Shown piece by piece: positions 57,717 to 64,000 of a stretch of 64,000 nt of DNA (positions are counted from its first letter, which is position 1; every line of letters starts with the position of its first letter). Source of the stretch: Promicromonospora iranensis. GTDB lineage: Bacteria > Actinomycetota > Actinomycetes > Actinomycetales > Cellulomonadaceae. The stretch lies in NCBI RefSeq assembly GCF_028994805.1, contig NZ_JAJQQP010000002.1, positions 1 to 64,000 of the forward strand, read 5' to 3'. A model generated the notes under the pieces. The model searched no databases. It was not told the DNA's origin and saw only the letters and a list, made by a program, of their open reading frames with translations. The position numbers and the translations under genes are program-made.

Positions 57717-59492
57717 TCAGTTTCCCCCTGGGTAGTCGTAGTGGTGCTTTCCGCCCACCTGACCGTAGCGCTCGGCTTCGGTGACATTGTCCCAACCGAA
57801 GTTGACAGCCGACCTGCTGGGATCGCCCTTAGGCTGGCCGGCGTGGAAGTGCGGTCCGCGGGCAGGGTCGTTCGTGTGGTTGGCGATGACGCGCGAACCG
57901 TCCTCGGTCTCGAACTGTTCGTACCTACCGTGTCCTCCGGGGTCCTTCTCTGCGTACTTGTACCCCTTCTGTCCCCTCCGCATGACGTCGTCTCCGACGT
58001 CCCACACCTCGTCCGGCACAGCGTCTTGCGGTATACCTGCTCGCTCGCGAGCCGCCTGATAGGCCTCATCCCTCGATGTGAACGTCCGGTTGTCGATCTG
58101 CTTGGGCGGCTTCTTGGGTGCGTGGTTGTTGTGGACGAGGACGGGGGTGTTGCTGGCGTGGACGTAGTAGTTGAGGTTGTTCTCGACGTGGAAGTTGTAG
58201 ACCGTGACGATGTCGGTGAGGTCGCGTTCCTCGACCTCGACGGCTTCCAGGATCGTGGTGCCGTCCGGGGTGATCAGGACGTCGCCGGGGCGTAGGTTGC
58301 CGGCCATCTGCCAGCCCATGTCCTGGACCATGAACGGGTGCTCCGCCGTCGTGGAGACCACGGACCCGTTGATGGTCAGGTGATATAGAGCGACGGTCTG
58401 GTGCACGAAGGTCTCGGCGACCAGCTGCAACTCGTCCAGCCCGGTGACGAGGTTGCGGGTCCAGACCTTGTCCCCGACGGCGATGTCCTCGATCGGCTTG
58501 GTGCCGCCCGCGGTGCTGACCAGGGTGCCGGCCACGAAGCAGGTGCTGAACCCGAGCCGGCAGTTCTTGCCCGACTGCAGGCCCTGCTTGACTGCGGTCT
58601 TGCTGATCCCCTTCGCGATCCCGGTCGCAGCCTTCGCCGCGGCACCCAGACCGATGAGCGAGAGCGCGGCACCGGCGATCGCGAGCCCGGCTTCGGCCCA
58701 GGACCGTTCACCGGTCGCGGCGAGCGTGATGTTCGCGACCGCACTGACTATCGCTGCCACCGCCGCGATGACGATCAGTACCCCAGCCAGGGCGGTGCCG
58801 ACGACGGGGATGAACGCGACGATGATCGCGAGGATCCCCGCGATGGTGGAGATCATGTCCGCGATGTCCGCGATCGCGGCGACGAGCTTGGACCCCCAGT
58901 TGTCCCACCACCCATCGTTCAGGTCGTCGGAGGAAGTGATCTCTTCGATGCGGTCGATCGCATGCTCTGCCGCGCGGTTCCGGTCCGAGACCGCGGAGTC
59001 GATGGTCGACTTCGCCGAGCTGATCACACCGGCGGCCTGGTCGGCCTCACCATCGGCCTGACGGGCCTTCTGCTCGTACTCCGCCTTCTCCGTCTCGTCC
59101 TTCGCGCTGTCGGCAAGGTCCTGCCACCGGTCCTTGGACCCGGATGCCGCCTGGACCTGGTCCTGCGCATCGCGGGCCTGGTCCAGCGCGGTCAGCGTCT
59201 CCGACTGGACACGCTCCAAGGAGGAGGCGTACCCGACCAGGGCCTCACCCGCGGCGATGTACCGGCCGTGGGCCTTGCGGATCTCGCCGATGGTGTCTTC
59301 CTTGCGCTCCATCAACGCATCCACCGCCTGCGACACAGTGCCCTCAACATCCAACCGGGACATCGCACTCGCAGCGTTATCGATCGACGACGCGACCTCC
59401 AAGTACTCCTGCCCACCCGAGAGCACCAGCACCGGATCCCCAGGAGTCGGATCAGCATCCAACCCCACCGGCGACCAATCAGACGGCCTCAT
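57717..59492 (-). CDS. Polymorphic toxin B: same head and Hint domain, different C-terminal toxin
   Basis: 591 residues. The first about 330 residues are nearly identical to toxin A (MRPSDWSPVGLDADPTPGDP through the hydrophobic region). The Hint domain begins CFVAGTLVSTAGGTKPIE and ends NYYVHASNTPVLVHNN, more diverged (roughly 60 percent by eye). The C-terminal 125 residues are unrelated: TFTSRDEAYQAARERAGIPQ, then VIANHTNDPARGPHFHAGQP with closely spaced histidines, suggesting a metal-dependent nuclease. I do not assign a toxin family. GGGGTGGGG lies before the ATG. Followed by an immunity gene. Confidence 0.82.
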   Translation of the reverse strand: MRPSDWSPVGLDADPTPGDPVLVLSGGQEYLEVASSIDNAASAMSRLDVEGTVSQAVDALMERKEDTIGEIRKAHGRYIAAGEALVGYASSLERVQSETLTALDQARDAQDQVQAASGSKDRWQDLADSAKDETEKAEYEQKARQADGEADQAAGVISSAKSTIDSAVSDRNRAAEHAIDRIEEITSSDDLNDGWWDNWGSKLVAAIADIADMISTIAGILAIIVAFIPVVGTALAGVLIVIAAVAAIVSAVANITLAATGERSWAEAGLAIAGAALSLIGLGAAAKAATGIAKGISKTAVKQGLQSGKNCRLGFSTCFVAGTLVSTAGGTKPIEDIAVGDKVWTRNLVTGLDELQLVAETFVHQTVALYHLTINGSVVSTTAEHPFMVQDMGWQMAGNLRPGDVLITPDGTTILEAVEVEERDLTDIVTVYNFHVENNLNYYVHASNTPVLVHNNHAPKKPPKQIDNRTFTSRDEAYQAARERAGIPQDAVPDEVWDVGDDVMRRGQKGYKYAEKDPGGHGRYEQFETEDGSRVIANHTNDPARGPHFHAGQPKGDPSRSAVNFGWDNVTEAERYGQVGGKHHYDYPGGN

Positions 59493-59736
59493 GCGTACCC
59501 CACCCCTGAGCAGCAACGACAACGACGCTGATGAGAGTACCCATCGGGCGCCACCCGGACCATGAAAAGTGCGCTCCGGCAGCCTGAATCATCTGTCAGC
59601 AGGATCGACTCGCGGCACGGTGTTCCACCGGCGCGTGCCGACAAGTCGTGGTAGCGGCACACTCACCAAGCGTCGGCACGGAAGGGGAACCGAGTGTTGG
59701 TACACCAGCTTGCCTGTCCACGTGATCTCAAGGCTC
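59493..59736. other. Intergenic region upstream of toxin B
   Basis: 244 bp with no convincing gene. It is slightly AT-richer than the surroundings and holds the toxin B promoter region on the minus strand. Its right edge is the exact left junction of the duplicated aldo/keto reductase piece. Confidence 0.5.
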
Positions 59737-60092
59737 ACTCCCCGCTTGCACGCGGGTTCCTGAGCGGCGCGGTCCAGCCACGCGACCAGTACGACGCCGA
59801 CGACGTGCGCCAGATGATCGGCTGGTGGGCGCCCGAGAACTTCGACGCCAACATCGAGATCGCGAGCCGGCTCCGGGAGCTCGCCGCGAGCAAGGGCGTC
59901 ACGCTGTCGCAGCTGGCCCTGGCCTGGCTGCTGGCGCGGAAGGACTATGTCGTGCCGATCCCGGGGTCGCGCAACCCCGAGCGTGTGGCGCAGAACGTCG
60001 CGGCGGCCGGCATCACCCTGACCGACGAGGACCTGGCACGGATCGCGGAGATCGCGCCGGGTGGAGCGGTGGGGGAGCGGGGGTCTGAGCCC
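59737..60092 (+). pseudogene. 3' fragment of the aldo/keto reductase gene (duplicate)
   Basis: 356 bp repeat the last 357 bp of the gene at 56261-57199 with about seven differences; identity starts at ACTCCCCGCT (56847 and 59737) and ends at CTGAGCCC (57203 and 60092). It encodes ARGFLSGAVQPRDQYD through IAEIAPGGAVGERG but lacks the N-terminal half and catalytic residues. A 1-nt deletion near the end changes the stop context. It is a direct repeat flanking the toxin B-immunity module. Confidence 0.92.
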
Positions 60093-60105
60093 GAGAGGGC
60101 TGGAA

Positions 60106-60142
60106 CCGGCTCTGCTCCGCCTGCACGACGGAGCAGGGCCGG
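60106..60142 (-). terminator. Terminator of the ArsR-AHSA1-VOC operon
   Basis: CCGGCTCTGCTCCG (60106-60119) pairs with CGGAGCAGGGCCGG (60129-60142), 14 pairs including one G-T, around a 9-nt loop, 8 bp past the minus-strand stop of the VOC gene. Confidence 0.7.
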
Positions 60143-60149
60143 CCTCTCG

Positions 60150-60557
60150 TCAGGAGCGGGAGGAGATCTGCTGGACCGCCCAGGAGTTGCCGTCAGGGTC
60201 GTTGAAGAAGCAGAACCCCACGTTGTCGAGCGGCTCCGGCGTGGGCGTGGGGTTCTCGCCGAGAACCTGGACGTCAGTCACGTCCACTCCCCGTTCGGCC
60301 AGCTCGGCCTGAGCCTTCGCGACGTCGTTGACCACGAGCTGCAGGCCCTTGAGCGATCCGGGGGGCATCGGGGATACCACTCCTTCGCCGATGACGACCG
60401 AGCATCCCGATCCAGGCGGGGTCAGCTGCACGATGCGTTGGCCCTCGCCGATCTTCGTGTCGTGGTCGACGTCGAAGCCGACCTTGTCGCTGTAGAAGGC
60501 CTTGGCGCGGTCGACATCGGAGACGGGCACGATGACGACTTCGAGTGTCCACTTCAT
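60150..60557 (-). CDS. VOC-family (glyoxalase-like) protein
   Basis: 135 residues. VVIVPVSDVDRAKAFYSDKVGFD opens the first module; LQLVVNDVAKAQAELAERGVDV and FCFFNDPDGNSWAVQQI close the second, the common VOC bleomycin-resistance-like fold. Partner in an ArsR-SRPBCC-VOC operon. The ATG at 60557 overlaps the AHSA1 gene stop; AAGGAG lies upstream inside the preceding gene. Function unknown; probably detoxification. Confidence 0.88.
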   Translation of the reverse strand: MKWTLEVVIVPVSDVDRAKAFYSDKVGFDVDHDTKIGEGQRIVQLTPPGSGCSVVIGEGVVSPMPPGSLKGLQLVVNDVAKAQAELAERGVDVTDVQVLGENPTPTPEPLDNVGFCFFNDPDGNSWAVQQISSRS

Positions 60558-61057
60558 GGGTGCTCCTTCTGGGGGTGGGCGAGTCCGGCAAGGACTGCGT
60601 CGAGCCGGTCGTACGCCTGACCGACTCCTCGGGTCATGGGGTAGCGGAGCACGATCTCGCGCGCTTCCGGAGTGGCGTATCGCAAGGTGCTGGTCAGCGT
60701 CGTGGTGGCAGCCAGCTCGGTGAGGTCGTGCGCGATCAGGGTCTCGCCGGGGTACGACTGGTCGTCGAAGGCCTCGGTGTAGACGAGCCGGGACGGCCGC
60801 TCGACCTCGCGGTACGTCCCGGACTGGGCCATCTCGGCGTCGTCCGGGCCGTGGGAGACGAACCGCCAACGCCCGCCGACGCGCAGGTCGACCGAGCAGG
60901 CGACGAGGCGCCAACCCCGGGCGCCGTACCAGCGGGCCAGCAGGTCCGGTGTGGTCAGCGCGTCGAAGACGAGATGGGCGGGAGCGTCGAAGGTCCGCGA
61001 CATCACGATCTCCCGGTCGCCCGGTGCGGTGACGTGCAGGCGCTGGTCGGTGCTCAT
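60554..61057 (-). CDS. AHSA1/SRPBCC-domain protein
   Basis: 167 residues. MSRTFDAPAHLVFDALTTPD and LLARWYGARGWRLVACSVDL then GGRWRFV are typical AHSA1/SRPBCC sequence, a helix-grip fold with a ligand cavity. Starts 4 nt inside the arsR gene end (ATGA overlap) and is likewise coupled to the VOC gene. Common partner of ArsR regulators in actinobacteria; ligand unknown. Confidence 0.9.
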   Translation of the reverse strand: MSTDQRLHVTAPGDREIVMSRTFDAPAHLVFDALTTPDLLARWYGARGWRLVACSVDLRVGGRWRFVSHGPDDAEMAQSGTYREVERPSRLVYTEAFDDQSYPGETLIAHDLTELAATTTLTSTLRYATPEAREIVLRYPMTRGVGQAYDRLDAVLAGLAHPQKEHP

Positions 61058-61425
61058 GAGGCGCCGTCCGGTGGGGGAGGGGTGGCCTTGTCGTCGGCCG
61101 TGAGGTCGGCGAGCAGGGCGTCGAGCTGCGCATAGCTCTCACCCCAGTAGTCGCGGTAGTTCGCGAGCCACGCGGTGGCGTCGCGCAGGGGCGCTGCCTC
61201 GAGGCGGCACGGTCGGCGCTGTGCCTCCCGGGTCCGGGTGACCAGGCCTGCTCGCTCGAGCACCTTCAGGTGCTTCGAGATGGCGGGCTGGCTGATGGCG
61301 AACGGCGCGGCCAGCTCGGTGACCGTCGCGTCACCCGCGGCGAGCCGGGCGACGATGGCGCGGCGCGTCGGGTCGGCGAGGGCGGCGAAGGTGGCGTCGA
61401 GGCGCTCAGCGGTCGCGGTGCTCAT
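61054..61425 (-). CDS. ArsR-family regulator
   Basis: 123 residues. Winged helix: DATFAALADPTRRAIVARLA, TELAAPFAISQPAISKHLKV, LERAGLVTRTREAQRRPCRL. No metal-binding Cys pair in the recognition helix, so it probably responds to an organic ligand or to its partner proteins. First of three coupled genes. ATG at 61425 is preferred to the one two codons earlier. A palindrome, ACCATATGGT (61443-61452), lies upstream. Confidence 0.9.
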   Translation of the reverse strand: MSTATAERLDATFAALADPTRRAIVARLAAGDATVTELAAPFAISQPAISKHLKVLERAGLVTRTREAQRRPCRLEAAPLRDATAWLANYRDYWGESYAQLDALLADLTADDKATPPPPDGAS

Positions 61426-61442
61426 AACCACCTAGTTTCATA

Positions 61443-61452
61443 ACCATATGGT
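61443..61452. promoter_or_regulatory. ArsR operator candidate
   Basis: ACCATATGGT is a perfect 10-bp palindrome, extendable to a 16-bp imperfect one, 18 bp upstream of arsR. A related half, CATAACCACC, overlaps the start region. AT-rich for this genome. Confidence 0.5.
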
Positions 61453-61532
61453 GATGATGCCTGGATCGTCGTTGGCCTGTCAAGGGGCATCCCTGGCCGC
61501 GCGGCCGGGGCATCATGAGCCACACGAACGAC

Positions 61533-61565
61533 GACGCCCCCTGGCCGGGATGGCCAGGGGGCGTC
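61533..61565 (-). terminator. Terminator of the secreted phosphoesterase gene
   Basis: GACGCCCCCTGGCC and its complement form a perfect 14-bp stem with a GGGAT loop, 33 bp past the minus-strand stop at 61599. Confidence 0.78.
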
Positions 61566-61598
61566 GGCACTGCAACCGCTAGGACCGGCGAGCGACCG

Positions 61599-63437
61599 TC
61601 ACTCGGTGACCTCGAAGGTCAACGACTCGGTGAACTGCCGGCCGTGCACGTCCGTGGCGGTCACCTCGGCGGTGTGCTCACCGACGGCGAGGTCGGCAGG
61701 CAGCTCCAGGCGCCACAGGTGCGACGTCCGCTCCACGAGCCCGCCGCCGTGGGGCAGCGTCTCCAGGTTGGCCGCCGGGTCGGACCACTCGGCGCCGATC
61801 CGCACGCCCTCGCCCTGCAGCTGCTGGGTACGCGTGGCCTCCACGGGCCCGCCGCCGTCGACCCGCACCTGCACCGTCGACCCGGTGGAACCCATCCAGA
61901 AGTTGGTGGTGAGCCAGGTACCGGCAAGCTCGTCCCTGGACACGGAGAGCGGCTCGGCCAGCTCCGGCGCGGACCCGACGTTGCTCCTGTTCGCGGCGAA
62001 CCAGTCCCGGTACCGGGGGGTGTTGAGCCCGAGCGCCAGCTGCTGGGAGCCGTCGTCGCCGCGGACGGTGTACCGCTCGGTGATCCTCGTGTTCTTGATG
62101 TCCAGCGTCAGCACCCCGGGAGGCGTCCCGTCCCGCTGGACGGCGGTGGGGTAGCCGGCATCGAGCTGCCGCCCCGCATACCAGTGACCCGAGACCGCCC
62201 CGACGGTCAGATGGGTGAACGGGAGCCCGTCCTCGCCCACCAGGTCCTTCCACCCCGCCATCAGGTCACCTTCGCGCAGGTTCTCCGACATGTGGGTGTG
62301 CCCGCCGAGGGAGATGACCTCCCGGCCCTCGAGGATGTCGTAGATCTCCTGCAGCTGCTTGGTGCGGTGCGAGTCGCTGTACCAGAACTCCAGCAGCGGG
62401 CTGTGCCCGGCCAGCACGATGGCGCGGTCCTCGGGCACGGCCGCGATGTCGTTGCGTAGCCACTCCAGCTGGCGCTCGCCGAGGCCGTAGGTGTACCGGC
62501 TCGTGGTGCCGGGGTACTCGATGGTGCTCAGCGCCACGACGTGGGCCTTGCCGACGTCGTAGGAGAAGTACTCCGGGCCGAGCTGGGCGCGGAACGTGTC
62601 GAAGTTGTGGTCCCGCGCGGGGGAGTCGAAGTCGAGGTCATGGTTGCCGGGCAGGAACCGGGCCGGACCGTTGAGGGTCTGCGTCAGGTCCCTCGTCTCG
62701 TCGAACAGCGACAGGTCGTCGCCCACCACGTCGCCGAGGAACAGGACGCCGCAGCCGGTGTAGTCGCTCCGCTCGGCCAGGTCCGCGAACGCGCCCGCCC
62801 TGGCGTACTCGGCCTCCTTCGTGTTGTAGGTCTGCACGTCGGCGCCGATCGCGCAGTGCTGCTCGGGCGAGCGCGTCTCCGTGCTCGCGGTGAGCGGAAA
62901 GTTCAGCTCGTCCGGCACCGGGCCGGTGGGCTCCAGGCCGCCGTAGCGCAGCTCGGGGGAACCGGCGGGCAGGTGGTGGTAGTGGAACTGGGCGACGTTG
63001 TCGTCGTCGACCGGCACCTGGTAGCCGCGGGGCTGCGTGACGAAGACTGTCATGTTGGCCTCGACCGGCAGCTCGTAGCGGCCCTTGCTGTCGGTGGTGG
63101 TCACCACGCGGCCGTTGGACACCGAGACGCCGGCCAGCCCGCGCTCGTTCCGGTCCCGCGTCGAGCTACGGTTCCGGTCCACGAAGACGGTGCCCGTGAC
63201 GGTCGCTCGGTCCGCGCTGGATCCCTCGACGACATCGACGCCGCCACGGTAGGCGGTCTCGTTCCAGTCGGTCTCGTTCCGGTCGGCGGCGGCCGACGTC
63301 GCTCCGTGAGACGTGCCGTCTGCGGGTGCGGCGCTGCTGGCCACCGGTGCCAGCAGAGCGCCGGAGAGAGTGACGACGAGTGCGCCGACGCCCCACCGCG
63401 CCGAACGTCGGGTGCGTGATCCAGACACCGGATTCAC
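61599..63437 (-). CDS. Secreted calcineurin-like phosphoesterase
   Basis: 612 residues. Sec signal peptide (WGVGALVVTLSGALLAPVAS). An N-terminal Ig/SdrD-B-like module (TVTGTVFVDRNRSSTRDRNE, GVSVSNGRVVTTTDSKGRYE). The metallophosphoesterase core has FLGDVVGDDL, FLPGNHDLDF, IVLAGHSPLLEFW and SLGGHTHMSE, the GDxxxD, GNHD and GHxH metal motifs. A C-terminal beta domain ends in HTAEVTATDVHGRQFTES. Hydrolyses phosphomono- or diesters outside the cell. GGAG lies before a GTG start at 63437. A 7-bp inverted repeat (63463-63485) lies upstream. Confidence 0.88.
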   Translation of the reverse strand: MNPVSGSRTRRSARWGVGALVVTLSGALLAPVASSAAPADGTSHGATSAAADRNETDWNETAYRGGVDVVEGSSADRATVTGTVFVDRNRSSTRDRNERGLAGVSVSNGRVVTTTDSKGRYELPVEANMTVFVTQPRGYQVPVDDDNVAQFHYHHLPAGSPELRYGGLEPTGPVPDELNFPLTASTETRSPEQHCAIGADVQTYNTKEAEYARAGAFADLAERSDYTGCGVLFLGDVVGDDLSLFDETRDLTQTLNGPARFLPGNHDLDFDSPARDHNFDTFRAQLGPEYFSYDVGKAHVVALSTIEYPGTTSRYTYGLGERQLEWLRNDIAAVPEDRAIVLAGHSPLLEFWYSDSHRTKQLQEIYDILEGREVISLGGHTHMSENLREGDLMAGWKDLVGEDGLPFTHLTVGAVSGHWYAGRQLDAGYPTAVQRDGTPPGVLTLDIKNTRITERYTVRGDDGSQQLALGLNTPRYRDWFAANRSNVGSAPELAEPLSVSRDELAGTWLTTNFWMGSTGSTVQVRVDGGGPVEATRTQQLQGEGVRIGAEWSDPAANLETLPHGGGLVERTSHLWRLELPADLAVGEHTAEVTATDVHGRQFTESLTFEVTE

Positions 63438-63658
63438 AGGGATCTCCTCGCTGTAGCGTCGCCGACCTGTATGGCCGGCAGGTCGCCACTCTGGCGATCA
63501 CGCGTGAACCGGACCCGGCTTTCTGTTGATTGCCGGGTGAATTTGACCTGTCCCGGTGGCGGCGGTGCCGTCGGCTCGCGCTACCTGTCCGGCGGTCAGG
63601 TGAGGAGCATCTCGATGAACGGCCCTGGGGAAGGGCGTCGGGTGCGCGGGTCGAGGGC
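63438..63658. other. Intergenic region with short inverted repeat
   Basis: 221 bp between the phosphoesterase start and the broken gene. CGACCTG (63463-63469) and CAGGTCG (63479-63485) form a 7-bp inverted repeat just upstream of the phosphoesterase ribosome binding site. No gene seen. Confidence 0.45.
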
Positions 63659-63990
63659 TCAGTGCTTTCGCTCCGCTCCGGTGTCTGCCCAGGTGAGCCA
63701 CTGCTCGAACGGCTCGATGCCAGCGAGGGCCGGGTCGACTGTTCGCGCTCCGAGCGCGAAGTCTGCTGCGGGCTTTCTGAGCATCTGGAGCAGGGACCAT
63801 GGCCAATGCGCTCGGTCGCCGGATCGGGTACCCACGCGGTTCGGGATGAGCACGTGATCGTCAGTTCGTCACTGTCGGGCGAGAACTCGAGCTTGGCTTC
63901 GGTGCCCTGCGAGTACATGTCGAGCCTAGAGAGGTCACCTGACTCAAGGTTATCGAGCAGGTCCGACAGTTGCTCCAGGAACACCGACAT
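63659..63990 (-). pseudogene. Frameshifted hypothetical protein at the window edge
   Basis: From 63990 the frame reads MSVFLEQLSDLLDNLESGDL and EAKLEFSPDSDELTIT, then loses sense. A second frame, offset by one base, picks up at DDHVLIPNRVGTRSGDRAHW and runs to a stop at 63659 (WADTGAERKH). The two parts join naturally at 63851-63857, so a single-base insertion or deletion broke the gene, or the sequence has an error. The true start may lie beyond 64000 (codons before MSVF read DYD). No family recognised; the size and acidic N-terminus would fit an immunity protein. Confidence 0.6.
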
Positions 63991-64000
63991 GTCGTAGTCG

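Noticed and set aside
49483..60092. A prophage or transposon carrying the toxins
   Set aside because: No integrase, transposase, phage structural gene or terminal inverted repeat was found. The repeats are parts of the toxin and reductase genes themselves.
1..64000. CRISPR arrays, tRNA and rRNA genes
   Set aside because: No regularly spaced 25-40 bp repeats and no tRNA-like cloverleaf with a GTTCGA arm were seen in any intergenic gap.

Overview
The window is very GC-rich, protein-dense chromosomal DNA with short intergenic gaps, GTG starts, many ATGA/GTGA overlaps and strong GGAGG ribosome binding sites. Gene content (Zur-controlled cysteine-free ribosomal proteins, a 13E12-type DUF222-HNH protein, UdgX, actinobacterial ABC and two-component systems, mycothiol-era DinB protein) points to an actinomycete. 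A Micrococcales genome near Promicromonosporaceae or Cellulomonadaceae is my best guess, but that is inference. At least a dozen genes carry a TANNNT-like -10 box only 6 to 8 nt before the start codon, so leaderless transcription appears common here. No tRNA, rRNA, CRISPR array, phage or transposase was seen.

Layout. 0-6.3 kb: DinB protein, Tat-exported PhoX phosphatase, then a sugar-acid cassette (idonate dehydrogenase-like enzyme and MHS transporter, divergent GntR regulator). 6.5-8.4 kb: DUF222-HNH protein. 8.6-12 kb: a ribbon-helix-helix regulator, a DUF4097 protein and a drug-type ABC exporter, with a palindromic operator between -35 and -10 of the regulator gene. 12-16 kb: LuxR-type two-component system divergent from a MacB/LolD-like ABC transporter. 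16-19.4 kb: SHOCT protein, ZIP-like permease, zinc alcohol dehydrogenase, UdgX uracil-DNA repair protein. 19.5-27.8 kb: all plus-strand block with a sugar-kinase-like ATPase fused to an FHA domain, a DUF4037 protein, and a three-gene JetABC (Wadjet/MksFEB-like) SMC operon that has no jetD nuclease gene. 27.8-30.4 kb: a VanR-VanS-VanY-like cell-wall sensing set. 30.5-41.3 kb: ABC exporter, secreted sugar dehydrogenase with LamG-type tail, ThuA protein and a complete LivFGMHJ-type importer under LacI-type operators. 41.4-44.5 kb: LacI regulator, PadR with hydrolase, VOC protein. 44.7-48.7 kb: Zur regulon (six cysteine-free ribosomal proteins L32, L33, L31B, L36, S14, L28; a COG0523 protein; possibly an ATP-grasp enzyme).

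48.8-60.1 kb is the most rearranged part. Two polymorphic toxins share nearly identical heads, Hint autoprocessing domains and different C-terminal toxins, and lie in inverted orientation about 8 kb apart, each followed by its own immunity gene. The second toxin-immunity pair is bracketed by a full aldo/keto reductase gene and an approximately 98 percent identical 356-bp copy of that gene's 3' end. The segment between the toxins also holds a broken Nudix gene and an internally deleted DUF4291 gene. 60.1-64 kb: an ArsR-AHSA1-VOC operon, a secreted calcineurin-like phosphoesterase and a frameshifted gene at the window edge.

Non-coding structure is rich: two copies of a long palindromic element with identical 23-nt loop length and a compensatory base-pair change, several perfect-hairpin terminators, tandem Zur boxes, and operators for RHH, LacI, TetR, PadR and ArsR regulators.
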